Positions 51,630 to 60,024 of a DNA stretch of 64,000 bases are shown one piece after another. The translations under genes were made by a program, and so were the position numbers. Every line of letters begins with the position of its first letter. The first letter of the stretch is position 1. The notes below the pieces were generated by a model. The model saw nothing but the letters and a program-made list of their open reading frames with translations. It did not search any database and was not told the origin of the DNA. Source of the stretch: CBFFRJ01 sp963530515 (GTDB taxonomy: Bacteria > Pseudomonadota > Gammaproteobacteria > Enterobacterales > Enterobacteriaceae); assembly GCA_963530515.1 (NCBI GenBank), contig CAUSEC010000007.1:1-64000 (forward strand). Reading direction: 5' to 3'.

Positions 51630-51863
51630 TTAAATGAACTGAGGCGGGAAACGAGGTTTTGTTACCAGACTTTGGATTGGTTTGGTTATTGCGTCTTTGG
51701 GTTCTTTGTATCTTTCATCGCGGTTTGTTTTTCTCTGATGCGTCCAGCGTTCTTCTGATTGTTCCGTGATGTGTTGCTGGTTCCGTTTCTCCTGATGCAG
51801 TTTCAAAAACCAGCGTGCTACTGCGCTAAACCGTTTTGGCTGAACACGATGATGTTCCTGCAC
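51630..51863 (-). CDS. Doubtful small basic protein, 77 residues
   Basis: An open frame starting with GTG gives a highly charged, Lys/Arg/Gln-rich sequence (PKRFSAVARWFLKLHQ, then EERWTHQRKTNRDERYKEP) with no membrane segment. GAGAAG precedes the start at usable distance. The composition is unlike a shadow of another gene, since no gene lies opposite. I know no family for it, and it may be chance. Confidence 0.25.
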   Translation of the reverse strand: MQEHHRVQPKRFSAVARWFLKLHQEKRNQQHITEQSEERWTHQRKTNRDERYKEPKDAITKPIQSLVTKPRFPPQFI

Positions 51864-52247
51864 TTGTGACTTCTCACTTCACGCTTGGTTGTTCGTTCTT
51901 CTTATCATTCCATTTTCCCTTCGCTTATTTTTATCGAAACTCCCGGTCTGCGCCTGACAGATTGTTCCTCAGTGAATTTTGTTCGCGGCCTCGCTCCGAT
52001 TCGTTCTCGCACATCTCGCGCAAACACACCCGCTGTTGATTCCCATCACCAGGCTACCAATAACAACGACGTATTGCGCATGAACATCTTCAGCAGTCAG
52101 CACATACGGCATTTAAGAATGCCCGCGAACTCGCCAGAGATTTGCCTGAAATTCCCTCTAATACATGACGGAAACTTTTTAATAACAGCGTGTTATCGTA
52201 TTTCATTGACACTATTTCTTCATCATTGTATAAAAACGCGCCCTAAG

Positions 52248-52266
52248 TATTAATTCTCATTTACAT
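52248..52266. promoter_or_regulatory. Weak Fur-like site before the ABC importer
   Basis: TATTAATTCTCATTTACAT lies 52 bases before the binding-protein gene and holds TTCTCATT, a phrase frequent in Fur boxes, but overall agreement with the 19-base consensus is only about 60 percent. Confidence 0.3.
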
Positions 52267-52317
52267 TTAAGCCCCCAAACCGGGCCGCGAATACACTTTA
52301 ACGAAGGATAGCGTTAC

Positions 52318-53316
52318 ATGAAAAAGGTCATTGGTGCTTTAGGATTGGTTTTTGCCTCGGTCAGTTCCGCATTCGCGACAACCTACCCTCTCACCATCGA
52401 AAATTGCGGATACCAGGAAACTTTCGCCAAAGCACCGGAACGGGTTGTTGCTCTGGGGCAAAATACCGTTGAGATCCTGTTACTGTTGGGCCTGCAGGAT
52501 AAGGTGGTTGCCAGCGCTTTCTGGCCGACAAAGGTGCTGCCATCTCTTGCCAAACAAAATGAACAAATCAAAACTCTGACCGTAGAAATTCCGACGCTCG
52601 AATCCATTCTTTCGCAAAATCCTGACTTCGTTCCGGCCCAGTTGCCGCTGCTACTCGGCCCGGAAAGTAAGGTCGCCAAACGTGAAGATCTCGCCACCGT
52701 CGGTGTCAACAGCTACATGTCACCTGGCATGTGTGCCACCAAAAAAGCGGTCGGTGATATGTACGGTAGCCGTCAAAAATTATGGGATATGTCATTCCTG
52801 TACAAAGAAATTGCTGATTTTGCGACGATTTTTAACGTCGAAGCTCGCGGTAACGCCCTCGTTGAAGATTTCAAAAAACGCGAAAACGATCTGCGTACGG
52901 AATTCAGTAAAAATAAAAAAGACCTCTCCTTCGTGTTCTGGTTCTCGAGTTCATCGCCCTCCTCTGATGCCTATGTTGGCGGCAAAAACAGCGCTTCTGG
53001 TTTCATTGCCAATGTGTTGGGTGGCCACAACGCCATCACCTCTGAAACAGAATGGCCAACCGTGGGCTGGGAAAGCATTATCGCCGCAAACCCGGATGTG
53101 ATTGTGGTGTCGAGTCTCGACCGTAACCGTTGGGCGCTTGATAACGCCGAAGAAAAAATCAAATTCCTGAAAAGCGATCCCGCTGTCAGCCAGCTTGATG
53201 CAGTGAAGAAAGGCCATATCGTCGTGATGGATGGCCAGGCGATGAACCCGACGATTCGTACTATCTATGGCGCGGAACAAATTGCTGAGCAGCTCAGAAA
53301 AATGGGGCTGAACTGA
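52318..53316 (+). CDS. Periplasmic binding protein of an iron-siderophore-type ABC importer
   Basis: A 332-residue secreted binding protein of the FepB/BtuF/TroA-like class. The signal peptide spans 1-20 (cut after SSAFA). YPLTIENCGYQETFAKAPERVVALGQNTVEILLLLGL is the usual family opening, and WPTVGWESIIAANPDVIVVSSLD comes near the end. Ligands of this class are iron-siderophores, haem or cobalamin; the sequence does not decide. It overlaps the permease start by one base (TGATG). It follows the 1,3-diaminopropane genes by 1 kb, and 1,3-diaminopropane is a building block of schizokinen-type siderophores; any link is inference. Confidence 0.85.
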   Translation: MKKVIGALGLVFASVSSAFATTYPLTIENCGYQETFAKAPERVVALGQNTVEILLLLGLQDKVVASAFWPTKVLPSLAKQNEQIKTLTVEIPTLESILSQNPDFVPAQLPLLLGPESKVAKREDLATVGVNSYMSPGMCATKKAVGDMYGSRQKLWDMSFLYKEIADFATIFNVEARGNALVEDFKKRENDLRTEFSKNKKDLSFVFWFSSSSPSSDAYVGGKNSASGFIANVLGGHNAITSETEWPTVGWESIIAANPDVIVVSSLDRNRWALDNAEEKIKFLKSDPAVSQLDAVKKGHIVVMDGQAMNPTIRTIYGAEQIAEQLRKMGLN

Positions 53317-54353
53317 TGACCCACGCAGTAAAACAGGCCCGACAGGGTCTGATCCTGACCACGTCCACAATACTGGCTTTGGTTTTATTGCTGCTGGTCA
53401 CGGCGATCGGCGTCAGCGTCGGTGAGCTTTCTATTCCGTTGAGCAGTGTTTTTTATGCACTGACCAATCGCCTTGGATTTACGGAAGTCCCCCTGAGCCG
53501 CATTTATGAAAGCGTCATCTGGGACTTCCGTTTGAGCCGTGCGCTGGTTGCTGCCTGTTGCGGTGCCGGGCTGGCGATTTGCGGTGCCGTTTTGCAAAGC
53601 CTGTTAAAAAATGCTCTCGCGGAACCTTATGTACTGGGCGTTTCTGCTGGCGCATCAACCGGTGCGGTGTCGGTCGTGGTTCTCGGTATTGGCACGGGCG
53701 CGGTTTCTCTTTCCACCGGTGCTTTCGCCGGGGCGTTTGCTGCCTTTGCCTTTGTGGCTTTCCTGACGAACGGCGCACGCGGTGGCAACGAACGCACAAT
53801 TCTGGCGGGCGTGGCAGCATCACAACTTTTCAACGCCATTACTGCGTACACAATCAGTACCTCTGCCAGTGCCCAACAGGCGCGCGATGTGATGTTCTGG
53901 CTGCTGGGCAGTTTCAGTGGCGTGCGTTGGCCGGAGTTCCAGTTGATTCTGGTGGTGCTGTTCATTGGACTGGTCGTCTGCCTCTATTACTCTCGTGCGC
54001 TGGATGCATTCACTTTTGGTGACGATGCGGCCGCATCATTGGGCATTAATGTTCCCGTTGTGCGCCTTATCCTCTTTACCGCAACGGCGTTGATGACGGC
54101 AACCATTGTCAGCATGGCCGGATCGATTGGTTTTGTTGGCCTGGTGGTTCCACACATGATGCGTTTCTTCTTCGGCCCACTTCACCGCACATTGCTGATT
54201 GCCAGTGCGCTGGCCGGGGCAATTCTGATGGTCCTCGCAGATATTGCATCACGCATGCTGATCGCGCCGCAAAGTTTACCGGTTGGTGTGGTCACGGCGC
54301 TGGTCGGCGTACCTTTCTTCGCCGTCATTATCTATCGTTCAAGGAACAAGTGA
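53316..54353 (+). CDS. FecCD-family ABC permease
   Basis: A 345-residue membrane permease of the FecCD/BtuC family with about ten helices. VWDFRLSRALVAACCGAGLAICGAVLQSLLKNALAEPYVLGVSAGAS and the final VVPHMMRFFFGPLHRTLLIASALAGAILMVLADIASRML are family signatures. As the only permease gene it probably acts as a homodimer, as BtuC does. It is translationally coupled to the binding protein and to the ATPase through one-base overlaps. Confidence 0.9.
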   Translation: MTHAVKQARQGLILTTSTILALVLLLLVTAIGVSVGELSIPLSSVFYALTNRLGFTEVPLSRIYESVIWDFRLSRALVAACCGAGLAICGAVLQSLLKNALAEPYVLGVSAGASTGAVSVVVLGIGTGAVSLSTGAFAGAFAAFAFVAFLTNGARGGNERTILAGVAASQLFNAITAYTISTSASAQQARDVMFWLLGSFSGVRWPEFQLILVVLFIGLVVCLYYSRALDAFTFGDDAAASLGINVPVVRLILFTATALMTATIVSMAGSIGFVGLVVPHMMRFFFGPLHRTLLIASALAGAILMVLADIASRMLIAPQSLPVGVVTALVGVPFFAVIIYRSRNK

Positions 54354-55114
54354 TGAGTATCACTGCTGAAAATATTACCTGGAAGGTAGGTAAAAAAGTC
54401 ATCGTCAACGATGTCTCACTCGCTGTTTCTCCGGGGCAAACGGTAGGACTGCTGGGGCCAAACGGCTCAGGAAAATCGTCATTACTTCGCGTGCTTGCTG
54501 GTTTACGCCGCCCGCATGCGGGTACGGTGACGCTGGACGGCAACAACATTGCCCGTCTTGCGAAAAAGCAGCTTGCCCGCCGCATTGCTTTTGTTGAGCA
54601 ACACGGGATGACCGAATCTAACATGCAGGTTCGTGATGTTGTAAAGCTGGGACGCATCCCGCACCACACAGCATTCTCAGGCTGGAGCCGACACGACGAC
54701 GAGACGGTCGACGCGGCGCTTGCTCGCGTCGATATGCTGGAAAAAAGCAGCCAGGGTTGGCTGAGTTTATCCGGTGGCGAACGTCAGCGCGTACATATTG
54801 CCCGGGCACTGGCGCAGGTTCCGAGCGAAATTTTACTGGATGAGCCCACCAATCATCTCGACATTCATCACCAGATGCAGTTGATGAAACTCATCAGTGA
54901 CCTGCCGGTAACCAGTATCGTGGCGATTCATGACCTCAATCATGCATCCATGTTTTGTGATGCATTAATTGTGATGCAACAAGGCCAGGTGATTGCCACC
55001 GGTTCACCACAGGAGATTTTGACGGAGGAGTTACTCTGGGATGTGTTCAGAGTGAAAACCAAAATTGAAATCTCTGCATTCCATGGCAAGAAACATATTC
55101 ATTACCTTATCTGA
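54353..55114 (+). CDS. ABC transporter ATPase (FepC/FecE type)
   Basis: A 253-residue ATPase with Walker A GLLGPNGSGKSSLL, signature LSGGERQRVHIARAL, Walker B ILLDEPTNHLDIHHQ and the switch His in AIHDLNHA. It energises the upstream permease. I start at ATG 54353, six bases after AAGGAA; a GTG at 54350 is in frame too. The permease stop shares a base with this start. The MFS gene follows after 12 bases. Confidence 0.92.
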   Translation: MSITAENITWKVGKKVIVNDVSLAVSPGQTVGLLGPNGSGKSSLLRVLAGLRRPHAGTVTLDGNNIARLAKKQLARRIAFVEQHGMTESNMQVRDVVKLGRIPHHTAFSGWSRHDDETVDAALARVDMLEKSSQGWLSLSGGERQRVHIARALAQVPSEILLDEPTNHLDIHHQMQLMKLISDLPVTSIVAIHDLNHASMFCDALIVMQQGQVIATGSPQEILTEELLWDVFRVKTKIEISAFHGKKHIHYLI

Positions 55115-55126
55115 TAAGACTGACGC

Positions 55127-56365
55127 ATGACTTTTTTACGCCCTGCGACGCAACTCTGGCCGCCCGTTTTACTGGGTAGCCAGTTTGTTTTTAACATTGG
55201 CTTCTATGCTGTTGTTCCTTTTCTGGCGATCTTCCTTCGCGATGACATGTTGCTCTCCGGTGGGATGATCGGTTTGATTCTGGGACTGAGAACGTTTTCG
55301 CAGCAGGGAATGTTTCTTGTCGGCGGCGCGCTTTCCGATCGCTATGGTGCCCGCAGTGTGATTCTTTGCGGCTGCGTGATTCGCGTGGCGGGTTATCTTT
55401 TACTGGCACTGGGCGACAGCCTTACGCCGATTATTCTTGGCGCCTGCCTGACAGGAATTGGCGGCGCCCTTTTCTCTCCATCAATTGAAGCGCTGCTGGC
55501 GAAAGCCGGAACGGACAGCGAAGCCCAGGGAAAACGCAGTCGGGCAGAATGGTTTGCACTGTTCGCCGTCTGCGGTGAACTCGGCGCAGTACTGGGGCCG
55601 GTGGCTGGCGCGTTGCTCGCAGGTTTTGGTTTTCGTCAGGTGGCGCTTGCGGGGGCGGTTGTCTTTATCATCGCGCTGGGCGTTTTGCATTTTTGTCTTC
55701 CTGCAGACGCGCGCCAGAAAAAATCGCTACACATTACACCGTGGTGGACTACCTTCCGTCAGCCGCGCTTTGTGGCATTTATCATCGCCTACAGTTCATG
55801 GCTGCTAAGCTATAACCAGCTTTATCTTGCGCTTCCGGTTGAAATCGCCCGCGCCGGTGGCAGCGAAAAAGACTTAGGTCCGTTGTTTATGCTGGCGTCG
55901 CTTCTCATCATTCTTTTTCAGCTTCCGCTTGCCCGTTTTGCGCGCAAGATGGGCGCAGTACGCATTTTGCCAGCAGGATTTTTGCTGCTCTCCGCCTCTT
56001 TTCTTAGCGTCGCTTTCTTTGCCGCCTCAACGCCACCGGATTCCTGGCTGCGTCTGCTGCCTGCAGCAAGTTTCGTTACCCTGCTTACTTTGGGTCAAAT
56101 GTTACTTGTGCCTTCGGCAAAAGATTTGATCCCGGAGTTCGCCAGCCCGTCGACACTCGGCGCGCACTATGGCGCACTTTCCACGGCGGGTGGTGTGGCG
56201 GTTTTAGCGGGGAATTTGCTGCTGGGTAATCAGCTCGACCGGGCGTTAACCCCTTCAGCGGATGCGATAGTGCCCTGGGTACAACTGGCGGCATTTCCGT
56301 TTTTAAGTGCTGTTGCCCTGTTCTTTATATTCCGACCAAAGCTGGCAAGCGTGAAAAATGAGTGA
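55127..56365 (+). CDS. MFS transporter (MdtH-like), in operon with siderophore-type ABC
   Basis: A 412-residue major facilitator with 12 helices and motif A GGALSDRYGARSVILCG. It groups by eye with MdtH-like exporters. It lies 12 bases after the ATPase gene, so it is the fourth gene of the importer operon. In siderophore clusters such an MFS often exports the apo-siderophore or recycles a siderophore fragment from the cytoplasm, which I infer here. Other drug or metabolite export is equally possible. No siderophore synthetase gene lies in the window. Confidence 0.82.
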   Translation: MTFLRPATQLWPPVLLGSQFVFNIGFYAVVPFLAIFLRDDMLLSGGMIGLILGLRTFSQQGMFLVGGALSDRYGARSVILCGCVIRVAGYLLLALGDSLTPIILGACLTGIGGALFSPSIEALLAKAGTDSEAQGKRSRAEWFALFAVCGELGAVLGPVAGALLAGFGFRQVALAGAVVFIIALGVLHFCLPADARQKKSLHITPWWTTFRQPRFVAFIIAYSSWLLSYNQLYLALPVEIARAGGSEKDLGPLFMLASLLIILFQLPLARFARKMGAVRILPAGFLLLSASFLSVAFFAASTPPDSWLRLLPAASFVTLLTLGQMLLVPSAKDLIPEFASPSTLGAHYGALSTAGGVAVLAGNLLLGNQLDRALTPSADAIVPWVQLAAFPFLSAVALFFIFRPKLASVKNE

Positions 56366-56387
56366 TCTGTAAAATCAGACCACTCAT
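56358..56387 (+). terminator. Terminator of the ABC-MFS operon
   Basis: ATGAGTGATCTG at 56358-56369 and CAGACCACTCAT at 56376-56387 form a 12-bp stem with one mismatch; the left arm includes the MFS stop codon. No strong T-run follows on the plus strand. Confidence 0.5.
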
Positions 56388-56398
56388 CGATGGGATAT

Positions 56399-56644
56399 TT
56401 AGATCAAGGCAAAAATCGTTGACGTGATTAAGTAATCTTTGGTGAACTCATCAAGCGATTCACGGTTTTCTCTGAAGTGATTAAACATTTGGTCAGTGGC
56501 ATCGGCTTCATTTTCCGCTTTCGCTTCAAAGGGCATCTTGTGGAAACCCTCTGCTTTTAAGTGTTTAAGTTGCTCAGCCGTTAATGTCTTTTTTTCATAA
56601 ACGTTGACGGCAATATCACTTAAATAAAATTCGTAGGCCTTCAT
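56399..56644 (-). CDS. Small acidic protein of unknown function, 81 residues
   Basis: An 81-residue protein (MKAYEFYLSDIAVNVYEKK..) with mixed strands and helices, many Glu residues and a Phe/Ile-rich end (DYLITSTIFALI). No membrane segment or signal peptide. The start follows AAAAAGGACGTGTT, with AAGGA at normal spacing, so translation is likely. I do not recognise the family. It stands alone between the ABC-MFS operon and the VF530 gene. Confidence 0.65.
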   Translation of the reverse strand: MKAYEFYLSDIAVNVYEKKTLTAEQLKHLKAEGFHKMPFEAKAENEADATDQMFNHFRENRESLDEFTKDYLITSTIFALI

Positions 56645-56757
56645 AACACGTCCTTTTTGTTATCAGTACATTCTGAGTGCGGATTACCAACTAATATGAA
56701 CCTTAACAATAATCTTGTTAAGGTCATTCTTAATAAAAATATATGCCTGAATGGTTG

Positions 56758-57042
56758 CTACTCTGGTTTCTTATTTTGCCAGTTCGCCCAGGGATTTTCC
56801 GTTTCCCCTGGCTGCGCACCCGGTAAATCATCTTCAAGCGAGTCGATATACAGCGCTTCAACTTCACTGCGTGCCCAGGGCGTACGGCGCAAAAATTTCA
56901 GGCTGGATTTAATACTTGGGTCGCTTTTAAAGCAGTTGATATTGATACGCTTCGCCAGTTCTGCCCAGCCATATTTTGCGACCAGCGTGTTCAGTAACGC
57001 TTCGAGCGTAATACCATGCAAAGGATCTTTTGACGGCTGCAT
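56758..57042 (-). CDS. VF530-family DNA-binding-like protein
   Basis: A 94-residue protein matching the VF530 family: DPLHGITLEALLNTLVAKYGWAELAKRININCFKSDPSIKSSLKFLRRTPWARSEVEALYIDSL. The family has a double-stranded-DNA-binding-like helical fold and an unknown role. I start at the ATG at 57042; the frame opens at 57117, but those 25 residues are not conserved-looking. The tail after residue 80 (GAQPGETENPWANWQNKK) is polar. It follows the anti-sigma gene in the same direction. Confidence 0.75.
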   Translation of the reverse strand: MQPSKDPLHGITLEALLNTLVAKYGWAELAKRININCFKSDPSIKSSLKFLRRTPWARSEVEALYIDSLEDDLPGAQPGETENPWANWQNKKPE

Positions 57043-57127
57043 AAAACGTGATGTCCTGCGATAAGAGATGAATTGCGCACACCATACTGGCTCAGACTGC
57101 TGACTGCAACCGGACATCGAATATGGA

Positions 57128-57781
57128 TCAGGTTTTCAGTACGGCAGAAAACACGACAGGCCCCGTCGGTTGGCCGGTCGGCGATCCTCCTGCAGGTTCC
57201 AGGCTTATCGCCATGACCGTTCCCTTTTCTAACCCAGCCGATTTTAAGGTGAATTCTTGGGGGGTTTTTGTGTCGAGCAACCCTATGGATATCGGCTTGC
57301 TGCCAGCCGGTATCATCCATAGCTGGAGGCTTTGGGTGTCGGAAACCGCCGCCATATTTAACGGACTTACCCGCACAGTATTTCTGCCCGTATCCGCGCT
57401 GATAATCCATTCACCCTGCAGTGAACCGCTCAGAACTGCAACGGGTTGCAACTCTGCTCCCGGCCAGTAGAACCAGGCACTCAGAGATACACACCCTAAT
57501 CCCGCCGCTAGTCCCCAGGATATAACGTGTTTTTTCCAGCGAGGCGACGTCGGTTTTTGGGGTAAATCCACGGCTATTTTTTTCCAGACCCGAGCGGGTG
57601 GAATAACCGGTATCAGTGAACGGTCCAGGCCGGATAACAGGGTTTGCCATTTTGCCACCCGCTCTGCCAGTTCTCTGTCGGTTTTCATGCGGCGTTCGAA
57701 ATGCAAACGAGCCGGGTTCCTGAGCGTTCCCAGTGCATATTCTGCGGCCAGCGCATCGTCAGACTCTCGTTTGTTGTTCAT
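57128..57781 (-). CDS. Anti-sigma factor, RskA-like
   Basis: A 217-residue membrane anti-sigma factor. The cytoplasmic N-terminus (AAEYALGTLRNPARLHFERRMKTDRELAERVAKWQ, residues 13-47) is the sigma-binding domain of the RskA type without a zinc motif. A single helix follows (VISWGLAAGLGCVSLSAWFYW, about 88-108), then a periplasmic domain with LQLWMIPAGSKPISIGLLD and ending GPVVFSAVLKT. I start at 57781, which overlaps the sigma stop by 4 bases (ATGA); the frame upstream of it is shadow of the sigma gene. Confidence 0.85.
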   Translation of the reverse strand: MNNKRESDDALAAEYALGTLRNPARLHFERRMKTDRELAERVAKWQTLLSGLDRSLIPVIPPARVWKKIAVDLPQKPTSPRWKKHVISWGLAAGLGCVSLSAWFYWPGAELQPVAVLSGSLQGEWIISADTGRNTVRVSPLNMAAVSDTQSLQLWMIPAGSKPISIGLLDTKTPQEFTLKSAGLEKGTVMAISLEPAGGSPTGQPTGPVVFSAVLKT

Positions 57782-58332
57782 AATCCTACACATTCTTTTA
57801 AGTGTGCCAGCGCCCGGCGGATCCAGCTTTTTACTGTACCCTGAGGCTGTTGTAACCACTGCGCAATATCGTTGTGTGACATCCCTTGATAATACGCAAG
57901 CACCACGCTTTGTCGCTGTTCGCTGGAGAGATGCGCCAGACACTCGTGCAGTTTTTGTGCCTGACGATCATCTGTATTTTCGAATGCTTGCTCGGCGACT
58001 AACGGGTGTATTTGATCGTCATATTCCTCTTCGACTCTGGAATAACGCCCTTGCCTGCTACGTAAGCCATCAATACATCGGTTCCGGATAATATGTGTCA
58101 GCCACGTCATGGGTGAACTGAGCGTCGGATCATAGTCACAGGCACTGTTCCACACGGTAAGAAAACAGTCGTGAAGCACTTCTTCTGCCCAGGAAGGGTT
58201 TTGGAGCATACGCAGCGCAATGGCGAAAAGATGAGGGGATGTCAGCCGATAAAGCGCCTCAAATGCGCGGCGGTCGTATTTCGCAACCGCCTGCATAAGA
58301 TCTATTTGATGTTCTTTGAGTATTTTATCCAT
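57778..58332 (-). CDS. ECF RNA polymerase sigma factor, SigK-like
   Basis: A 184-residue ECF sigma factor. Region 2 holds FEALYRLTSPHLFAIALRMLQNPSWAEEVLHDCFLTVWNSA and PMTWLTHIIRNRCIDGLR; region 4 holds LAHLSSEQRQSVVLAYYQGMSHNDIAQWLQQPQGTVKSWIRRALAHLK. The following membrane anti-sigma factor should hold it until an envelope signal. The fasciclin gene comes 44 bases before it, and an ECF-type promoter stands before that gene, so the operon is probably self-activated. Confidence 0.9.
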   Translation of the reverse strand: MDKILKEHQIDLMQAVAKYDRRAFEALYRLTSPHLFAIALRMLQNPSWAEEVLHDCFLTVWNSACDYDPTLSSPMTWLTHIIRNRCIDGLRSRQGRYSRVEEEYDDQIHPLVAEQAFENTDDRQAQKLHECLAHLSSEQRQSVVLAYYQGMSHNDIAQWLQQPQGTVKSWIRRALAHLKECVGL

Positions 58333-58376
58333 GCTGTTCCCGAAGGGGTATGTTCGACCCTTTCGAGTATAGGCAA

Positions 58377-58937
58377 TTACTTAGGCATCAGTACGGTGTC
58401 GATCACATCAATAACACCATTTTGCTGGTTAACATCATAGGTGCTGATATTTGCCAGATTGCCTTTCCCGTCTTTAAGCTGAATATTGTGCGGACCGTTA
58501 TTCATTATCCACAGGGGCTGCCCATTCACTGTTTTTAATTCTGCGTGCCCACCACCCTGATCAATTTTCTTTTGCAGCGCTTTCATATCGTATTTACCCG
58601 CCACAACGTGATACGTCAGAATGCTGGTCAGCATCGCTTTATTTTCCGGTTTTACCAGATTGTCGACCGTACCCGCCGGAAGTTTATTAAATGCCGCATC
58701 CGTGGGTGCAAAGACGGTAAATGGCCCTTTGCCCTGCAGAGTATCCACCAGCCCCGTCGCTTTAACGGCAGCCACGAGCGTGGTGTGATCTTTTGAGTTC
58801 ATCGCATTCTGAACAATGTTTTTTGAGGGGTACATTGCCGCACCGCCGACCATCACGGTGTCTGAATTCATCGCAGCGAAGGTGACGGCGCTGCACATTA
58901 ACGAGGTAGCAAATACTGTGGTGGCGAGCATTTTCAT
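58377..58937 (-). CDS. Secreted fasciclin-domain protein
   Basis: A 186-residue protein with a signal peptide (1-21, cut after VTFA) and one FAS1 domain. FAS1 marks are TLVAAVKATGLVDTLQGKGPFTVFAPTDAAFNKLP, YHVVAGKYD and the last strand NGVIDVIDTVLMPK. FAS1 domains bind surfaces or other proteins in the periplasm or outside. I start at 58937, preceded by GAGGA; the frame opens at 59003. It heads the fasciclin-sigma-anti-sigma operon, a grouping seen in several proteobacteria. Confidence 0.88.
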   Translation of the reverse strand: MKMLATTVFATSLMCSAVTFAAMNSDTVMVGGAAMYPSKNIVQNAMNSKDHTTLVAAVKATGLVDTLQGKGPFTVFAPTDAAFNKLPAGTVDNLVKPENKAMLTSILTYHVVAGKYDMKALQKKIDQGGGHAELKTVNGQPLWIMNNGPHNIQLKDGKGNLANISTYDVNQQNGVIDVIDTVLMPK

Positions 58938-58983
58938 GATTGATTCCTCATTGGTAGCGCACTGAATGTGCGCTCGTACCTTA

Positions 58984-59013
58984 TGTACGAATGACGTCAT
59001 CAAACTGGATGCA
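58984..59013 (-). promoter_or_regulatory. ECF-type promoter of the fasciclin-sigma operon
   Basis: On the minus strand TGCATCC (59007-59013) and CGTACA (58984-58989) are separated by 17 bases, the form of an ECF sigma promoter, about 47 bases before the fasciclin start. The SigK-like factor of the same operon is the likely user. A TGACGTCA palindrome lies in the spacer. Confidence 0.5.
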
Positions 59014-59056
59014 CCTTTGCGTAAATATTTTTTAAAAAAAATGGCGGCGTTCGTTT

Positions 59057-59081
59057 AACCGTTCAGTCGCGCTGAACGGTT
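59057..59081. terminator. Hairpin between the Ser-rich gene and the ECF operon
   Basis: A perfect 10-bp stem, AACCGTTCAG at 59057-59066 and CTGAACGGTT at 59072-59081, with a 5-base loop, lies 17 bases after the stop of the gene at 59098-59880 and probably ends its transcript. Confidence 0.6.
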
Positions 59082-59097
59082 ATCCAACCCTCGCGAA

Positions 59098-59880
59098 TTA
59101 CTTGCTGGCCGCCAGTGAGAACAGGCTCATTGACGATATTTGCATGCGCATCGACGAAATTTGCTGTTTTTGAAGTGTCAGCAAGGCGTCAGTAAACACG
59201 GTATCTTTGCCGGAGCTATTTTTTGTCGTGGTGCTCACTTTATTGACGAGCTGCTGCTCGAGGTTTTCGGAATACTGCGCCTGCTCAATGGCGGGCAATG
59301 CGCGGTAATGCGTGAGCAGCTCGCCATAGGATTTTTTATATGAGCCGGTGGTGCTTATCTCTTTTTGGGCGTTGCTGATAAATTGCTGCGTCCATTTATC
59401 TTCCTGTGCGCCAATTTCTTTTAAAGCCGCGCGGCGTTCATTCACGGTAAAGCCGGTGCCATCGTCATACGCAATCAGCGCCAGTTGTTCACGCTGCATC
59501 CCGGCAAAAGGATTGCTTGTTTTCCCGTTCAGAAAATCCGTTGCTTTCGTGGCAAGCTGCAACAATTCAGTATTTTTCGTATCAGGAACTTCCGCATCAT
59601 GTTTCGCTTTGTTCTGACTGTAAACCGGGCCATCAATAACATTTAACAGCGACTCCGCCATGCTTTGCAGTTGGGCACGGGAGTGTGTGGCATCGCGCTT
59701 TTCCGCACGCGTGGCGGCGTCACTGAGCAGGCTCGCCAGGCTGGATAACGTGGTCTGAGATGCACCGGATGATGCCGATGATGTTGCCGCCGTAGCGGAA
59801 TCGCTTTTCTTTTCAGATGTGGAAGAGACAGAGGTATAGGTTGTAAGGGGATTCTGAGAATTGCCCATTTTAATGTGCAT
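59098..59880 (-). CDS. Ser/Thr-rich helical protein of unknown function
   Basis: A 260-residue protein not recognised. Residues 5-55 are very rich in Ser, Thr and Ala (KKSDSATAATSSASSGASQTT), without membrane segment or signal peptide. The rest is predicted helical by eye: RAQLQSMAESLLNVIDG, TELLQLATKATDFL, REQLALIAYDDGTGFTVNERRAAL and a C-terminal stretch with repeated ISSM (QISSMRMQISSMSLFSLAASK). The disordered N-terminus and helical body recall secreted effectors or flagellar/type III substrates, but this is only an impression. I start at the ATG at 59880, which has AAGGA upstream; the longer frame from 59934 lacks one. Confidence 0.7.
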   Translation of the reverse strand: MHIKMGNSQNPLTTYTSVSSTSEKKSDSATAATSSASSGASQTTLSSLASLLSDAATRAEKRDATHSRAQLQSMAESLLNVIDGPVYSQNKAKHDAEVPDTKNTELLQLATKATDFLNGKTSNPFAGMQREQLALIAYDDGTGFTVNERRAALKEIGAQEDKWTQQFISNAQKEISTTGSYKKSYGELLTHYRALPAIEQAQYSENLEQQLVNKVSTTTKNSSGKDTVFTDALLTLQKQQISSMRMQISSMSLFSLAASK

Positions 59881-60024
59881 CAATTTTTCCTTTTGCATTC
59901 CGAAACGGATCCTTGCCACCTGGAATCGGGGCATTGCACATTAAAACGGCATTTTGCGGGTAAACTTTAGGATGTCGCCACATTTCCCCCTTATTTTGGT
60001 AGGAGGAACGGACACACTCACTTT

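Noticed and set aside
51836..52039. 67-codon plus-strand frame upstream of the ABC importer
   Set aside because: Phe/Ser/Arg-rich composition typical of noncoding sequence and no ribosome site.
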